Assembly (NCBI GenBank): GCA_003512955.1
Contig: DOTG01000038.1
Span: 62,001 to 126,000 of the forward strand
Source of the DNA: Marinilabiliales bacterium
Lineage (GTDB): Bacteria > Bacteroidota > Bacteroidia > Bacteroidales > SZUA-534
Direction: 5' to 3'
Length of the DNA: 64,000 nt
The position numbers and the translations under genes are program-made. This document shows positions 16,245 to 28,100 of this stretch, one piece after another; within the stretch, counting starts at the first letter, position 1, and every line of letters begins with the position of its first letter. The notes under the pieces were generated by a model that had not been told where the DNA came from, ran no database searches, and was given only the letters and a program-made list of their open reading frames with translations.

Positions 16245-18218
16245 ATGCATAAATTTTTAGAAACCTTGGAAAAGTTAGCTTCCTGGAAGGTCCTGATTCT
16301 GGTCTTTGCCGGAAGTCTTATACTTTATGGCAATACCCTTTGGAACGACTATGCCCTTGATGATGCCATTGTTATCACCCAAAACGGGTTTACCAAGCAA
16401 GGAGTCGATGGTATTTCAAAAATTTTAACTACCGATTCCTTCACAGGCTTTTTCGGCACCCAAAAAAACCTGGTTTCCGGAGGCCGGTATCGCCCGCTAT
16501 CGGTAGTTTCTTTTGCTATGGAATACCAGCTTTATGGAGCAAAGCCAGCCATGAGCCACCTTTGGAACATCCTTTTTTATGCACTGACAGTTTTTCTTTG
16601 CTATTGGGTGGTTTCCCATCTTTTAAAGAACCAATCCCCTCAACTGGCAAAATCTATTGCAACAATATCGGCCTTTTTATTTTTGCTGCACCCTTTGCAT
16701 ACCGAGGTGGTTGCAAATATTAAAGGACGCGACGAACTTTTTAGTGTATTGTTTTCATTAGTTGCCTTCGCCGGAGCCATTCGGTTTGCCAATACTCAGA
16801 ATTGGAAATGGCTCCCATTGAGTGCTATTTCATTATTCCTGGCACTCCTGTCGAAAGAAAATGCCTTAGCTTTTGTTTTTATCATTCCTTTTGCCCTGTT
16901 TTTCTTCTCTATTAGCTCAAAGAAACAACACCTTCCATTGCTGCTTTCCCTTTTAATACCGGCCTTGGTATTTGTCATCATCCGGCAGAAAGTGCTGGGT
17001 GGTTTTGCAACTGCTGTGGGTACCGAACTCATGAACAATCCATTTCTGGAAGCCTCAACCGGACAAAAGTATGCCACCATTTTATATACCTGGTTCATAT
17101 ATTTAAAACTGCTTTTCTTTCCACATCCACTTACCTTCGATTATTATCCTTATCACATCCCATTAGTTGAATTTGACCATCCGGGTGTTTGGTTGCTGAT
17201 ACTTATCCTTTTGATATTCTTCATTCTGGTTTTAAAAGGCTTTAAAAGCCGGAGCCTGATTTCATTTAGCATCATTGGGTTTGCTGCTGCATTTGTCATG
17301 GTTTCGAACCTGTTTTTTCCGGTAGGTACCTTTATGAACGAACGGTTCCTGTTCATGCCTTCTCTTTTCTGGAGCTTGGCCATGGCAGGTATTTTAATAA
17401 CAACGCCCACAACTAAAAAAGCATTTAATCCATTGAAAGTAGGGATGTTATTGTTTGCAATTTACATCCTTGGCTTCTTTTCAACAAAAACCATCACCCG
17501 GAACAAAGCCTGGAAGGACGATTTAACCCTTTTTACCACCGATGTTGCCACCTCTGTAAATAGTGCCAAGAGCAATTGCTCGGCAGGTGGCAAACTTTGG
17601 GAATATGGCAAAACACTAACCGATAACTCCGAGCAACAGAAAGCCTTTCAACTATCGGAGCAGTACCTCGCAAAAGCAGTGGCTATTCACCCCACTTATG
17701 CTGATGCCTGGCTGCTGTTAGGCAATGTGAAATTTGATTACCAGAAGCAGGTGGAGACATCGGTACTGTGTTTTTTAAAAGTGATGCAATGGCAACCCGC
17801 CAACGAAAACGCCTGGAAAAACCTCGACATTGTTTTGCAGAATACAACCGACCGGCCGATGCAACTCAGCTATTACGAAAAGGCTTATGCACTAAACCCC
17901 AATAATTACACCCTAAATTACCGCCTAGGGGTATTGTATGGCCGTTATTTTTCAAACCTAAACAAAAGCATTGGTTACCTTGAAAAAGCCACCCAACTCG
18001 ACCCCAGCAAAGTGGAGGCATTGAAAGACCTTGGAACGGCTTATGGTATGTCGGGCAATATTCCCAAAGCTTATGAAACCTTTAAACATGCTTTGGCTCT
18101 TGATACCACCGATACGCAAGTTTACAACAACTTGGTAGTCTCCTGTATGCAGTTGGGGTTGAAAAATGAAGCTCAAGAATATATCAGAAAAATGGAACGT
18201 TTGAAAATCAACAAGTAA
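16245..18218 (+). CDS. TMTC-like polytopic membrane protein with C-terminal TPRs (putative O-mannosyltransferase)
   Basis: A 657-residue protein. About ten hydrophobic helices fill residues 15-420, followed by a TPR region (residues ~460-655; e.g. AYALNPNNYTLNYRLGVLYG and TQLDPSKVEALKDLGTAYGM). Near the N-terminus are the GT-C features LWNDYALDD (acidic loop motif) and GGRYRPLSVVSFAMEY, then LHPLHTEVVANIKGRDEL. This is the layout of TMTC/DUF1736 proteins, which transfer mannose from a polyprenyl donor to Ser/Thr of exported proteins. The enzymatic role in bacteria is inferred. Its start is three bases after the triple-FKBP stop, so folding and glycosylation of secreted proteins may be coupled. 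Confidence 0.8.
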   Translation: MHKFLETLEKLASWKVLILVFAGSLILYGNTLWNDYALDDAIVITQNGFTKQGVDGISKILTTDSFTGFFGTQKNLVSGGRYRPLSVVSFAMEYQLYGAKPAMSHLWNILFYALTVFLCYWVVSHLLKNQSPQLAKSIATISAFLFLLHPLHTEVVANIKGRDELFSVLFSLVAFAGAIRFANTQNWKWLPLSAISLFLALLSKENALAFVFIIPFALFFFSISSKKQHLPLLLSLLIPALVFVIIRQKVLGGFATAVGTELMNNPFLEASTGQKYATILYTWFIYLKLLFFPHPLTFDYYPYHIPLVEFDHPGVWLLILILLIFFILVLKGFKSRSLISFSIIGFAAAFVMVSNLFFPVGTFMNERFLFMPSLFWSLAMAGILITTPTTKKAFNPLKVGMLLFAIYILGFFSTKTITRNKAWKDDLTLFTTDVATSVNSAKSNCSAGGKLWEYGKTLTDNSEQQKAFQLSEQYLAKAVAIHPTYADAWLLLGNVKFDYQKQVETSVLCFLKVMQWQPANENAWKNLDIVLQNTTDRPMQLSYYEKAYALNPNNYTLNYRLGVLYGRYFSNLNKSIGYLEKATQLDPSKVEALKDLGTAYGMSGNIPKAYETFKHALALDTTDTQVYNNLVVSCMQLGLKNEAQEYIRKMERLKINK

Positions 18219-18289
18219 AAACCAACATTACCCGCCGCATCCGGCATAGAAACACAATTAAAGAAAACTGAACTTTTACTTTTCTCCCA

Positions 18290-18865
18290 TTACTTTTTGT
18301 AAAAATGCATCTCGGAAATGAATTCCCAGGTTTTTTCTGGTAAAAAAAAGCGGATGTCTTTTCCCTCTTTTATCGATTGCCTGATAAAACTGGAGGATAT
18401 TTCCAACATTGGGGCATCGATCAATTTAACATTCCGATGGTTATGAAATGGGCTCCTGGGGCAGTTGGGCCGGGGGTAAACCAATAGTTTGCGGTTTTCG
18501 AGAATCCATTCGTGGTTTTTCCATTTTTGAAACGACGAAAGGTTGTCTTCGCCAATAATAAGTGCAAATTCCCGGTTGGGAAATTTCTCATCCAAATAGG
18601 CAAGTGTATCCACGGTATAAGAGGGTTGGGGTAAGCCAAACTCAATATTTGATGCCCTGAACCTGGAGAAATCACGCAGGGCAAGATTTACAAGTTCCAA
18701 GCGCTGATAATCGGACAGCAGCGACTCTTTGGGCTTTAATGGATTTTGAGGGCTAACCACAAACCAGACTTCGTGCAAACCCCCAAATTCGAGCATATAA
18801 TTGGCAATAGCCAAATGGCCAATATGGATGGGATTAAAAGAACCAAAATACAACCCGGTGAGCAT
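18290..18865 (-). CDS. nadD: Nicotinate-nucleotide adenylyltransferase
   Basis: Transfers AMP from ATP to nicotinate mononucleotide in NAD synthesis (cytoplasmic). From MLTGLYFGSFNPIHIGHLAI it has the nucleotidyltransferase GSFNPIHIGH motif, then the NadD-typical VWFVVSPQNPLK and the C-terminal ISSSFIRQSIKEG motif. Its length of about 191 residues is normal. The start at 18865 was chosen over an upstream ATG because the latter overlaps the gmk 3' end and adds residues that are not conserved. It is the last gene of yicC-gmk-nadD, a common Bacteroidota order. Confidence 0.92.
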   Translation of the reverse strand: MLTGLYFGSFNPIHIGHLAIANYMLEFGGLHEVWFVVSPQNPLKPKESLLSDYQRLELVNLALRDFSRFRASNIEFGLPQPSYTVDTLAYLDEKFPNREFALIIGEDNLSSFQKWKNHEWILENRKLLVYPRPNCPRSPFHNHRNVKLIDAPMLEISSSFIRQSIKEGKDIRFFLPEKTWEFISEMHFYKK

Positions 18866-18890
18866 GGCAAGCCTTTTATGGTAAATATAC

Positions 18891-19469
18891 TTAAGTGATT
18901 GCGGGAGCATTTATAAAACCCGACAACAGTTCTTCAGCTTCCTGAATGGCTTTGGAAAGATCGTCGTTTACAATCACATGGTCAAACTGGTTGGCAAAGC
19001 TCATCTCCTTTTTTGCCTTAGAAAGTCTGCGTTCAATTTCGGTGGGTTCGTCGGTAGCCCTTTGATGAAGCCTTTCGCGCAAAGCCTCCACCGAAGGGGG
19101 CATCACAAAAATGGACATGGCGCGGTTGCCAAAATGTTTTTTAAGGTTGATGCCGCCAACCACATCTACATCGAACAACACATGGAACCCTTTTTGCCAG
19201 ATGCGTTCAAGTTCACTCCGGAGTGTCCCATAAAAGCGGCCTTCGTAAACCTCCTCCCATTCTACAAATTCCTGGTTGTGAATCTTTCGTTGAAACTCTT
19301 CAGTGGTTAAAAAATAATAATCTTTTCCATGTTCCTCTTTACCCCTGGGAACCCTATTGCAGGCCGAAATTGAAAACTCAAGACGGTAACCTTTGTCAAG
19401 CAAATGTCTTACAATGGTAGTTTTACCAGCTCCTGAAGGAGCCGAAAAGATGACTAGTTTTCCATCCAT
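18891..19469 (-). CDS. gmk: Guanylate kinase
   Basis: Phosphorylates GMP to GDP. The sequence MDGKLVIFSAPSGAGKTTIV has the P-loop GAGKTT directly after the start. The GMP-binding region SISACNRVPRGKEEHGKDYY departs from the usual S-x-T-T-R-x-P-R, as Bacteroidota enzymes often do. FVEWEEVYEGRFYGT, LFDVDVVGG and IERRLSKAKKEM complete the family pattern. The length of 192 residues is normal. The gene lies between yicC and nadD. Confidence 0.93.
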   Translation of the reverse strand: MDGKLVIFSAPSGAGKTTIVRHLLDKGYRLEFSISACNRVPRGKEEHGKDYYFLTTEEFQRKIHNQEFVEWEEVYEGRFYGTLRSELERIWQKGFHVLFDVDVVGGINLKKHFGNRAMSIFVMPPSVEALRERLHQRATDEPTEIERRLSKAKKEMSFANQFDHVIVNDDLSKAIQEAEELLSGFINAPAIT

Positions 19470-19581
19470 AAAAAAGTATATTAGTAGCAATTAGGATAAG
19501 CTTATCATAAAAAGCGCGTACCACATAAATCCTGAATCTATTTGTTTCTGAAACATCGGATGACTTGCTGTTTTAAGGGCA

Positions 19582-20457
19582 TTACAAAACATTCAGCAAT
19601 TGTTCCTTTATTTTTTCCAGTTCATCCTTCATTTTGATAACCAGTTTTTGCATGTCGGAATCATTGGCTTTTGAACCCAACGTATTGATTTCCCGGCCCA
19701 TTTCCTGCGAGATGAAGCCCAATTTTTTGCCCACGGTTTCATCTTTGTTTACGTTCTTTACAAAATATTCACAATGGTTTGCCAACCGGACCTTCTCTTC
19801 GGTAATGTCAAGCTTCTCCAGATAAAAAATAAGTTCCTGTTCAAAACGGTTTTCATCGTATTCATCGTTTTCCGAAAGTTCTCTTAAATTCTGGCGGAGC
19901 CGATCTTTAAACCGTTCAATCCGTTGCTTTTCCAAGGGATCGATTTGTTTGAGCAAATCTTTGATGATTTCAATCCGTTCCACAATGTCCTTTTCAAGGG
20001 CACGTCCTTCCTGAATGCGGAATTTGATTAATTCGTCCAAGGCCGCTTCAATAAATTTTACCACATCCAGCCATTCGTTCTCGTCCAGTTCTTCCCTTTC
20101 GGTTTTTAGTGTGTCGGGCAGGCGCATCACGATCTGCAGCAACTCGCTTTTATTGTCAATGCCCAACTCTTCCGAAACCTTAGCCAATTGGTGGTAATAC
20201 GCCTTAACAAGTTCCGCGTTGATTACGGAATTGTTTTCTGTCCCGGTCACCTCGGCATACATGGCAAAGTCAATTTTTCCACGCTCCAGCTTTTTGGAGA
20301 TCAGGTTTCGTACCTCAATTTCTTTTTCGCGGTAAAAACCCGGCATTCGCGAGTTAATATCTAATTGTTTGCTGTTTAAACTCTTAATTTCGATAGTAAG
20401 TTTTTTGCTTCCTAGCTCGCAAATGGCTTTACCAAAGCCGGTCATTGAAATTAACAT
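19582..20457 (-). CDS. yicC: YicC/YloC family endoribonuclease
   Basis: About 291 residues starting MLISMTGFGKA, the hallmark N-terminus of the family, with the C-terminal DUF1732 region ending MGREINTLGSKANDSD...LVIKMKDELEKIKEQLLNVL. Family members are ribonucleases involved in RNA turnover in stationary phase. Its position upstream of gmk is conserved. An ATG six codons earlier is possible but not conserved. Confidence 0.9.
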   Translation of the reverse strand: MLISMTGFGKAICELGSKKLTIEIKSLNSKQLDINSRMPGFYREKEIEVRNLISKKLERGKIDFAMYAEVTGTENNSVINAELVKAYYHQLAKVSEELGIDNKSELLQIVMRLPDTLKTEREELDENEWLDVVKFIEAALDELIKFRIQEGRALEKDIVERIEIIKDLLKQIDPLEKQRIERFKDRLRQNLRELSENDEYDENRFEQELIFYLEKLDITEEKVRLANHCEYFVKNVNKDETVGKKLGFISQEMGREINTLGSKANDSDMQKLVIKMKDELEKIKEQLLNVL

Positions 20458-20769
20458 ATCGTAGCTTTTAGGCAAATGTAAGAAAAAAAGCCGTAACGAA
20501 GCATTTAACAGAATTAGGTTGATGTGTTTTAAAAACCCGGGGTTAAAAGTGGGCGGCGGATTATGAAATAATCAGTGAAGCAACCCCTCACAAAAGCAAC
20601 AGCCCCTGATGGAATCCGGTAGATTCAATATCCCCGGCAATGGGACAACCCGGAAAGGGTCGAATGAATAAATTCGGAGTGATGCTTCCCGGAAACTTTT
20701 TTTTGCAGATTGCCTGCCCCGGGCTCATTACTAAATAGTCAAGCTCTGACTTGCGGAATCAAGGATGGA
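20458..20769. other. Intergenic region with no recognised feature
   Basis: The space between the yicC start and the 3' end of the small membrane protein gene. It presumably holds the promoter of the yicC-gmk-nadD operon on the minus strand. I see no RNA gene or strong hairpin. Confidence 0.4.
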
Positions 20770-21138
20770 CTAAAGGGATCTGAAAAAAGTCCCCTGCAAT
20801 ATCATTTTAAAAACATCAATATGGTACCACATTTTGGCATAAAAATACATCAGAAGAATCATGGCAATAAAAAACATCAGGAACAACCCGATATACTTAC
20901 CGGCAATGGAGTGGCCCGCCTTAACAAATTTTTTCGACAACACGTTTAGCCAATCTTCAAGCTTTATAAATAGCGGATAGAAGACAATGGTAATTATACC
21001 CATGGCAACCAATGTGAACCTCAAGGGTTTCATATCGTACTTATGACTGATTAAAAAGTCGGAAATAGATGATGTAAGCAGATTGGCTGTTAATATGGTA
21101 AGCAGGGTGACCGCAAATTTGAATATCCGGGAGTACAT
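20770..21138 (-). CDS. Hypothetical small membrane protein
   Basis: A 122-residue protein with three or four hydrophobic segments (about residues 6-24, 40-60 and 85-108), including the final YIGLFLMFFIAMILLMYFYA. I recognise no family. Hydrophobic pattern, codon use similar to neighbours and no competing frame support it as real. It stands alone between yicC and a beta-barrel gene that is also on the minus strand. Confidence 0.6.
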   Translation of the reverse strand: MYSRIFKFAVTLLTILTANLLTSSISDFLISHKYDMKPLRFTLVAMGIITIVFYPLFIKLEDWLNVLSKKFVKAGHSIAGKYIGLFLMFFIAMILLMYFYAKMWYHIDVFKMILQGTFFRSL

Positions 21139-21316
21139 GCAATTCAGTTTTTAATTGATTTAACAATAGTATAAAACATCTTGTTTTTTTTGAAAAGCTA
21201 TGGAAATTCTCAGTTTTAAAAAAAAACGTAATACCGCGCCGCTGATTGTCCTTTTCCAGAAGGTACCTGAAAACTTGGTTGGATGTCAATACCAAATCTA
21301 TGGGATAGGAGAAATA

Positions 21317-21358
21317 CAGAGGCCTTGAAGGAATCAAGATATCCTTTCAAGGCCTCTG
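21317..21358 (-). terminator. Rho-independent-type terminator of the beta-barrel gene
   Basis: CAGAGGCCTTGAAGGA (21317-21332) pairs with TCCTTTCAAGGCCTCTG (21342-21358), a strong stem with one bulge, 17 bases beyond the stop of the minus-strand beta-barrel gene. Flanking A/T-rich tracts would allow it to act in either direction. Confidence 0.75.
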
Positions 21359-21374
21359 AAAAATAGCTTCATTT

Positions 21375-21878
21375 TTAAAATATGTAGGTGATGCCTATTT
21401 TTGCACCTGCAGTGGAGTTGCCTCCATTAAATTCAAGATTAACGGCCATGTTGTCTTTGAAAAAATAACGTCCGCCCACCTGGGCACTTATGTCGAAGCC
21501 GGAATCGCCCGTCCCGATATAATCCGAATCGGACCTCCACATAAAATAACCAAGGTTCAGGCCTGCATATAAATCCCACTCGCTGGGAATGTCTAAAAGG
21601 GTGTTGAAATGGTAATTTCCGTTGGCCATAATTCCAAAGATGCTGTGGCCATATTTTACGCCTGCATATTTATCGTGATAGGAACGGAATGATAATTCAC
21701 CGCCAATGGTAATGTCTTCGTAAATGCCATAATCCAATCCCACGTAAATTGGAACTCCCCAACCTGATAACCCAACACCTGCGTTCAATTGTTTACCGCC
21801 GGTTTCTAATGGACTTTGGGCATGAACCATCATGGTGGATACCAAGACAACACAACCTAATAAAATTAGCTTTTTCAT
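21375..21878 (-). CDS. Small outer-membrane beta-barrel protein
   Basis: A 167-residue protein with signal peptide MKKLILLGCVVLVSTMMVHA. It is a series of alternating amphipathic strands rich in Gly and aromatics (e.g. VPIYVGLDYGIYEDITIGGE, DLYAGLNLGYFMW, AKIGITYIF) and ends in Phe. It resembles OmpX/OmpA-like eight-stranded barrels, and no enzymatic motif is present. It is a single gene with its own terminator. Confidence 0.8.
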   Translation of the reverse strand: MKKLILLGCVVLVSTMMVHAQSPLETGGKQLNAGVGLSGWGVPIYVGLDYGIYEDITIGGELSFRSYHDKYAGVKYGHSIFGIMANGNYHFNTLLDIPSEWDLYAGLNLGYFMWRSDSDYIGTGDSGFDISAQVGGRYFFKDNMAVNLEFNGGNSTAGAKIGITYIF

Positions 21879-22172
21879 TATTTATCTTTTTAAGTTTGAT
21901 TAAAATTCAGTTCTTTTTCAGCGCGCAAAAGTAATAGAATTTACGGATAAACCATGATGCTATTTTAATGTTTCCTTAGCCTGAAAGCCGGGAATTGGAT
22001 TTAGTGACGTTACTCCGCAACAACAAATCAGAACTGAACTACCGTCAAACGAAGGATCTCCATTTTTCGTTTGCCGTTCTACATTTTTTTTGATTGTTTT
22101 TATGGGAAACGGAAAGGCCGCGCATCTTACTGTAAACTTTGATTATTTTTGTTCACCTAAACTCTTTGGATT

Positions 22173-25100
22173 ATGATTACCTCGCGCAAACTTTGGATAG
22201 GTAGCCTTTTAGCAGCTACGATGGTGGTATTGGCCTTTAGCCCCAAACAAAACCAACACCCGGAATTGGATCAGCTTTGGGCGCAAATTACTGAATACGA
22301 AGAACAAAACCTGCCTAAATCAGCATTGGAAGTGGCTCAAAAGATCTATGCACTGGCCATGAACAAAGGGTTGGATGCTGAAGCCATTAAAGCTTTAATG
22401 CACCAATTGAAATTTACCCGGCAACTGGAACCCAATTCGTTGCCAACTTTCATTGAACTATTTAAAAAGGAATTAAACCATTTTAAGGCACCCTCAAAAC
22501 AGATACTCCAAAGCATGTTGGCCGAGATGTACCAAACCTATTATGAACAGCACCGGTGGGAAATCAACGATCGGACACCCATCGGATCAACCACAGAAAA
22601 ACCCATTGAAGAATGGGATGGTCGGAAATTTCATCAAACCATTGCTCAGTATTATTTGGCTTCGCTGGAACAAAATGAGGCATGGAAAGGAATCCCGATT
22701 CAAACCTATTTGTCCATCATCGAAGAGGGAGATTCTCCCGAGGCCAGGCCTACGGTTTATGACTTTTTGCTGAACCGGTGCCTGATCTATTTTGAAAAAG
22801 CCGATGAGTTTGTTCAGGAAGGTGGCGAAGCTTTTATTTTGAATGAACAGGAGGCTTTTGCCGATGCCCGCACCTTTTGCAACATCCAGTTTCAGGTGGC
22901 GGAACCCAACCTAAAATCCCAGACGCTGAAATTGTATCAGGAGTGGCTAACCTTTCGGCTAAAGTATGAAGATCAATGTGAGGCACTACTGAGGGCAGAT
23001 TTGCAGCGATTAAACTTTGTAAACCAATATTCATCTCGCCTCGATAAAGATTCCTTGTACTTAACTGCCCTAAACCGCCTGCAAACCCAATATGCCGATT
23101 CGCAGTTACTGGCTGAAATTTATTACCAGAAAGCTGAATTCTACAACACCCGTCAATTTTATTTTAAGCACCAGGAACCTTCCACCTATGACTATCGCGA
23201 TTGTTTAAAATTGGCACATACCAATTATAAACTGGCGATGAATCTTTCGGAAAACGGACGATTGAACCATGTATGCAAAGAAAAAATAGGGTCTATTGAG
23301 AAGCCTGAGCTTAGTTTTGAATCAGAAGCCACGGTCATTCCTAATCAAATGTTTCCGGCCCTTTTGACTTTTGCCAATGTGGATACCGTATATGTAAAAG
23401 TCGGACAGATTTCTTTATCCGATTTAGAAAAGAATGAACGAAGGTATAATTACCATGAGTATTATAAATCACTGTCATCGGTTGCCAAACCGGTTCATTC
23501 CGAATTTATGGTACTTCCGGTTATCTCCAATTTCAGAAGCTATCGGACGGAGTTATTGCTTAAACCACTGGAAACAGGGAATTACCTCATCTCGATGAGC
23601 AACCATCCTACCTTTGATCCCGACTCCGGCATCGTGGTTTTTCAGGTAGTTCAGGCATCAAACCTGGCTTACATTCAACATGATAATCATGGAAATCAGG
23701 AATTCTTCCTATGCAACCGCACCGATGGCAAACCTTTAGCAAATGCCAAAGCAGATGTTTTTCTGAAAGGATATAATTACCGGAAAGGAACCGATATCAA
23801 CCGGAAAATCAGTGAACTTAGCACCGATCCGCAAGGAAGGGTAACTGTGACTAACCAAACCAAAAAGGAAGAAAGGGGCTTTGTCCTGCAATTTTATTGG
23901 AAAGGTGATACTTTAAATACCAACAACTATTATACCTATCAACCTTACAGAGAAACTACCCAAACGCGGTTGGATTGGTTTACCGACCGGGCTATTTACC
24001 GTCCGGGGCAGGTGGTATATTTTAAAGGAATCCTTACCGGAACCGACAGCAAATCTTCCATTCCCAAGCTCATCAAAAAAAGGGATTTTGTAGTGGCTAT
24101 CTGGGATGCCAATGGACAGGAGATTAAAAAGTTGACCGTTATTACCAACGATTATGGTTCGTTCAGTGGTTCGTTGATCATTCCTAAAGGAAGTTTAAAT
24201 GGCCAATGGTACCTGCAAACACCTTTTGGTTCCAAAAATATCCGCGTGGAAGAATACAAACGTCCAGGTTTTCAGGTGGCATTGGATTCGTTAAACGGAG
24301 CTTACAAATTGGACCAAAAAGTTCAGGCAACAGGAAACGCCACAGCTTACAATGGAATGGCAATTACCAGCGCGCAAGTGAAATGGCGGGTTACCCGGCT
24401 TCCCAAATATCATTGGTGGTGGATGCCTATGCAACAGGAGCAACCCATCGCTTTTGGCGAAACTGTTACAAGCCCCAATGGAGCCTTTGCTTTCGATTTT
24501 ATGGCCTGGTCGGGAAAGGTTCATCCAAAACCAGCCGATGAATTTTACTTCCGCATCGAAGCTACAGTGACTGATCCTTCGGGCGAAAGCCAAACAACTA
24601 CCGAAAACCTGGTATTAGGAGGCAGAGCCATCAAATTAATACTTGATGTACCGGAGAAAACGGATGCCAAAAATCCAAAACCCTGGTCTATTGCTACGGT
24701 CAATGCCTCTGGAAAGAAGACCCCCTCCAAAGTGCAAATCAGGGTTCAAAAATTAGAAACCCCCACGAAACCTCTACTGGAACGGAAATGGGATCGACCG
24801 GATACCCTCATCTACAATACCCATGTTTATGAGCAGGTTTTTGAGGATTTCAACTTTAACAACAACAATTATTATCAGTTGCTACCTGTAGTTAAGGGTT
24901 CTGCCAAAGAGCAAACTCTTGAATCGGATGGTTCCTTGGAATATGTGCCGGAAAATTTCAAAAAATGGGAGCCTGGAATTTACCGGGTGGAGTTTCAAAC
25001 CAACGATCCGTTTAATAACCCAATTTCGGAGGTACGGTTCGTCACCGTGTACGATCCATCAAGCAAAAAAGTAGCTGTACCTCAAATTCATTGGGCTCAG

Positions 25101-28100
25101 CATCAAAACCAACGACTGGAACCCGGCTCACAAGCCTGGTTAGAGATTGGAACTTCAGAGAAAGTCTGGATACTTTATCAGGTGGAGCATAACGGGAAAA
25201 TCCTGCATTCGGAGTCGTTTCCGTTGGAACAGACCATTAAAAAGCTGAAATGGGCGGTGAGTGATTCGCTTCGCGGTGGTTTTGCCATGCATGTGGCTTT
25301 TGTTTACCAGGGGAGACTATTTCAGCAGATCCAAAAAGTAGAAGTCCCTTTCAACGATAAAGAATTAAAGATTTCGTACAAAACGTTCCGCGATAAGCTT
25401 CAACCGGGAGCCAAAGAGACCTGGACCCTAAAACTGGAAGGCCTCAAAGGAGAACTGGTAGCTGCCGAAATGCTGGCCTCAATGTATGATGCATCGCTCG
25501 ACCAATTTGCACCAAACCCCTGGAACCTAAATCTGTACCCAAACTATTATTACGGTGCTTTCTGGAACGGTCCTGATTTTGGAACCGATGCTTCCAAAAA
25601 AATCTCTGAACGTAATAACTATGGGTATTTTTATTACCAGCCTGGATTTGACCGGCTAAATTGGTTTCAGGACTTGGGTGCCAATGAAGTATTTTTTATG
25701 GTTGAGGATGACGAATCGGTTCCTGTGATGATCCGGGGAGTTGCATCAAAATCAATGTTGAAAGAGGAGGGATTGGCTGAGGTTGTTGTAGTGCAAAACG
25801 ATGAAGTTGACATGAAACTTAAAGGGGATGAGACAGACAAAAAAGAAAAAACTCCCCAACTCTTGCGCACCAATTTTAGCGAGACGGCTTTCTTTTATCC
25901 GCACCTGTATTCCGACAGTTCGGGTACTATCACATTTAACTTTACGGTACCCGACAACCTGACCCGATACAAGTTTCAGGCCTTGGCGCATACAACCGAT
26001 TTGGAAGTTGGGCTGAACCAGCAAGAGGTAGTGGCACAAAAGGAGTTGATGGTTCAGGCGCAGGCTCCAAGGTTTGTGACGCAGGGCGACCGGATTTTAT
26101 TCCCCTGTAAAGTGCAGAACCTGACAAACCAAATGCAGGAGGTTACAGTCAGCCTGAAATTGTCAAACCCCATAACAGGTGCCGATTATCAGTTAGTATG
26201 CATAGATACTCCAAATAGTAAAATTAAAGTCGCGGCCAAGCAAAGCCAAACGCTGTTTTGGGAGCTTCAGATTCCCGATACCCTTTCGGCATTGCAATAC
26301 ACCGTAACTGCCCAAAACCAGCAGTTTTCTGACGGCGAGCAAAAATGGATACCCGTGCTGTCGAATAAAATTTTGGTGACTGAAACCCAGCCTCTCTGGA
26401 TTAATGGAACAGACAGTAAAGGTTTTGAACTGAAAGGTTTGTTACAAAGCCCGGAACAAAAAAACGTAACCCATCATCAGGTAACGTTGGAATTTACAGC
26501 CAATCCTAGCTGGTATGCCATCATGGCCCTACCTTATTTGATGAAAACCGAAAACAAATGCACCGATCAGATTTTTACCAACCTGTATGCCAACCAACTG
26601 GCTTCGTTTGTAGTCCAAAAAAACCCTCAAATAGGGCAGGTATTTGAACAATGGAAGAGTCTGGGTTTGGAACGCCCTTTTACTTCGGTTCTGGAACAAA
26701 ACCATGAACTTAAACAGGTTATACTGTCTGAAACCCCTTGGGTTTTGGATGCACTGAATGAGCAGGAGCAAAAGCAGCAACTCGCCCATCTGTTCGATGC
26801 GAACCAGATGAACAACCGCCTGCGCGAAAGCCTTTATCAATTGCAAAATCTGCAACATGATAATGGGGCCTGGCCCTGGTTCGACGGCATGCCCGACAGC
26901 CGCTTTGTAACACAACACCTGGCTACCGGATTTGGGAAACTGATTCAGATAGATGCACTGACAGAAAATGATCCTGAAATTATGCGGATGGTTACCAAAG
27001 CCATCCAATACTTAGACCGCGAGATGGTAAAGGAGTATCATGAATTTCTGAAAGAAAAAACTACGCCTCAATTGGATGCTTCCATAGCCCAATACCTGTA
27101 CATGCGGAGTTTTTTCCCAAGGGTTGAGGCAGAGGAAGAATCGCAACAAGCGCAACAATATTTTTTAAATCTTGCCTCCACCCAATGGGCAAAACTTGGA
27201 AAATATTCACAAGGCATGATTGCATTGGCATTTTACAGGCAAGGCAATAAGCTGGTGGCAAATGCAATTGTCAGGTCGCTACGGGAATATTCACTGCAAA
27301 ATGAAGAACTTGGAATGTACTGGAGCGATAATGTTTCAGGATATTACTGGTACCAGGCACCCATTGAATTCCAGAGTTTGATGCTGGAAGTGTTTCATGA
27401 AATTGCACCTGATGCTGAAACAGAAAATAATTTGAAAAAATGGCTGCTTAAAAACAAACAAACACACCAGTGGCATACTTCCAAAGCTACCTCCGACGCC
27501 GTTTACAGCTTGCTTACAACAGGTAGTCAATGGGTGGCAGGCACACCCAGGGTGGATTTTAGTTTAGGCAAGGAAACTATTACCAACCAACAATACCAAC
27601 AACAGGCAGAACCTTTTTCGGGATATTTAAAAAAGAGCTGGGATGTATCGCGGGTAACTGCCGATATGGGGAAAATTAACGTACAACGGAGCGGTGATGG
27701 AATCTCATGGGGAGCCGTGTATTGGCAATATTTTGAAGAAATCGGCAACGTGAAAACCGCAACGGGCGGATTATTCCTTTCGAAAGAATATTACAAAAAG
27801 GAGGCAACTCAAAAAGGGTTGCAGTTGGTGGCTATCTCTGAAAATCAAAACCTCAAAGTAAGCGATCGGCTGACAATCCGGTTAGTTATTGAAACGGATC
27901 GCGATATGGAGTTTGTTCATTTGAAAGATAACCGGGCATCGGCCTTTGAGCCTACATCCATCCTTTCGGGGTACCGGTATCAGGAAGGTTTAGGGTTTTA
28001 TCAAGTCACCCATGATTGCAGTACCGATTTTTTTATAGATTACCTACCCAAAGGAAAATATGTGCTGGAATATGATCTGATGGTTACCCATTCAGGACTT

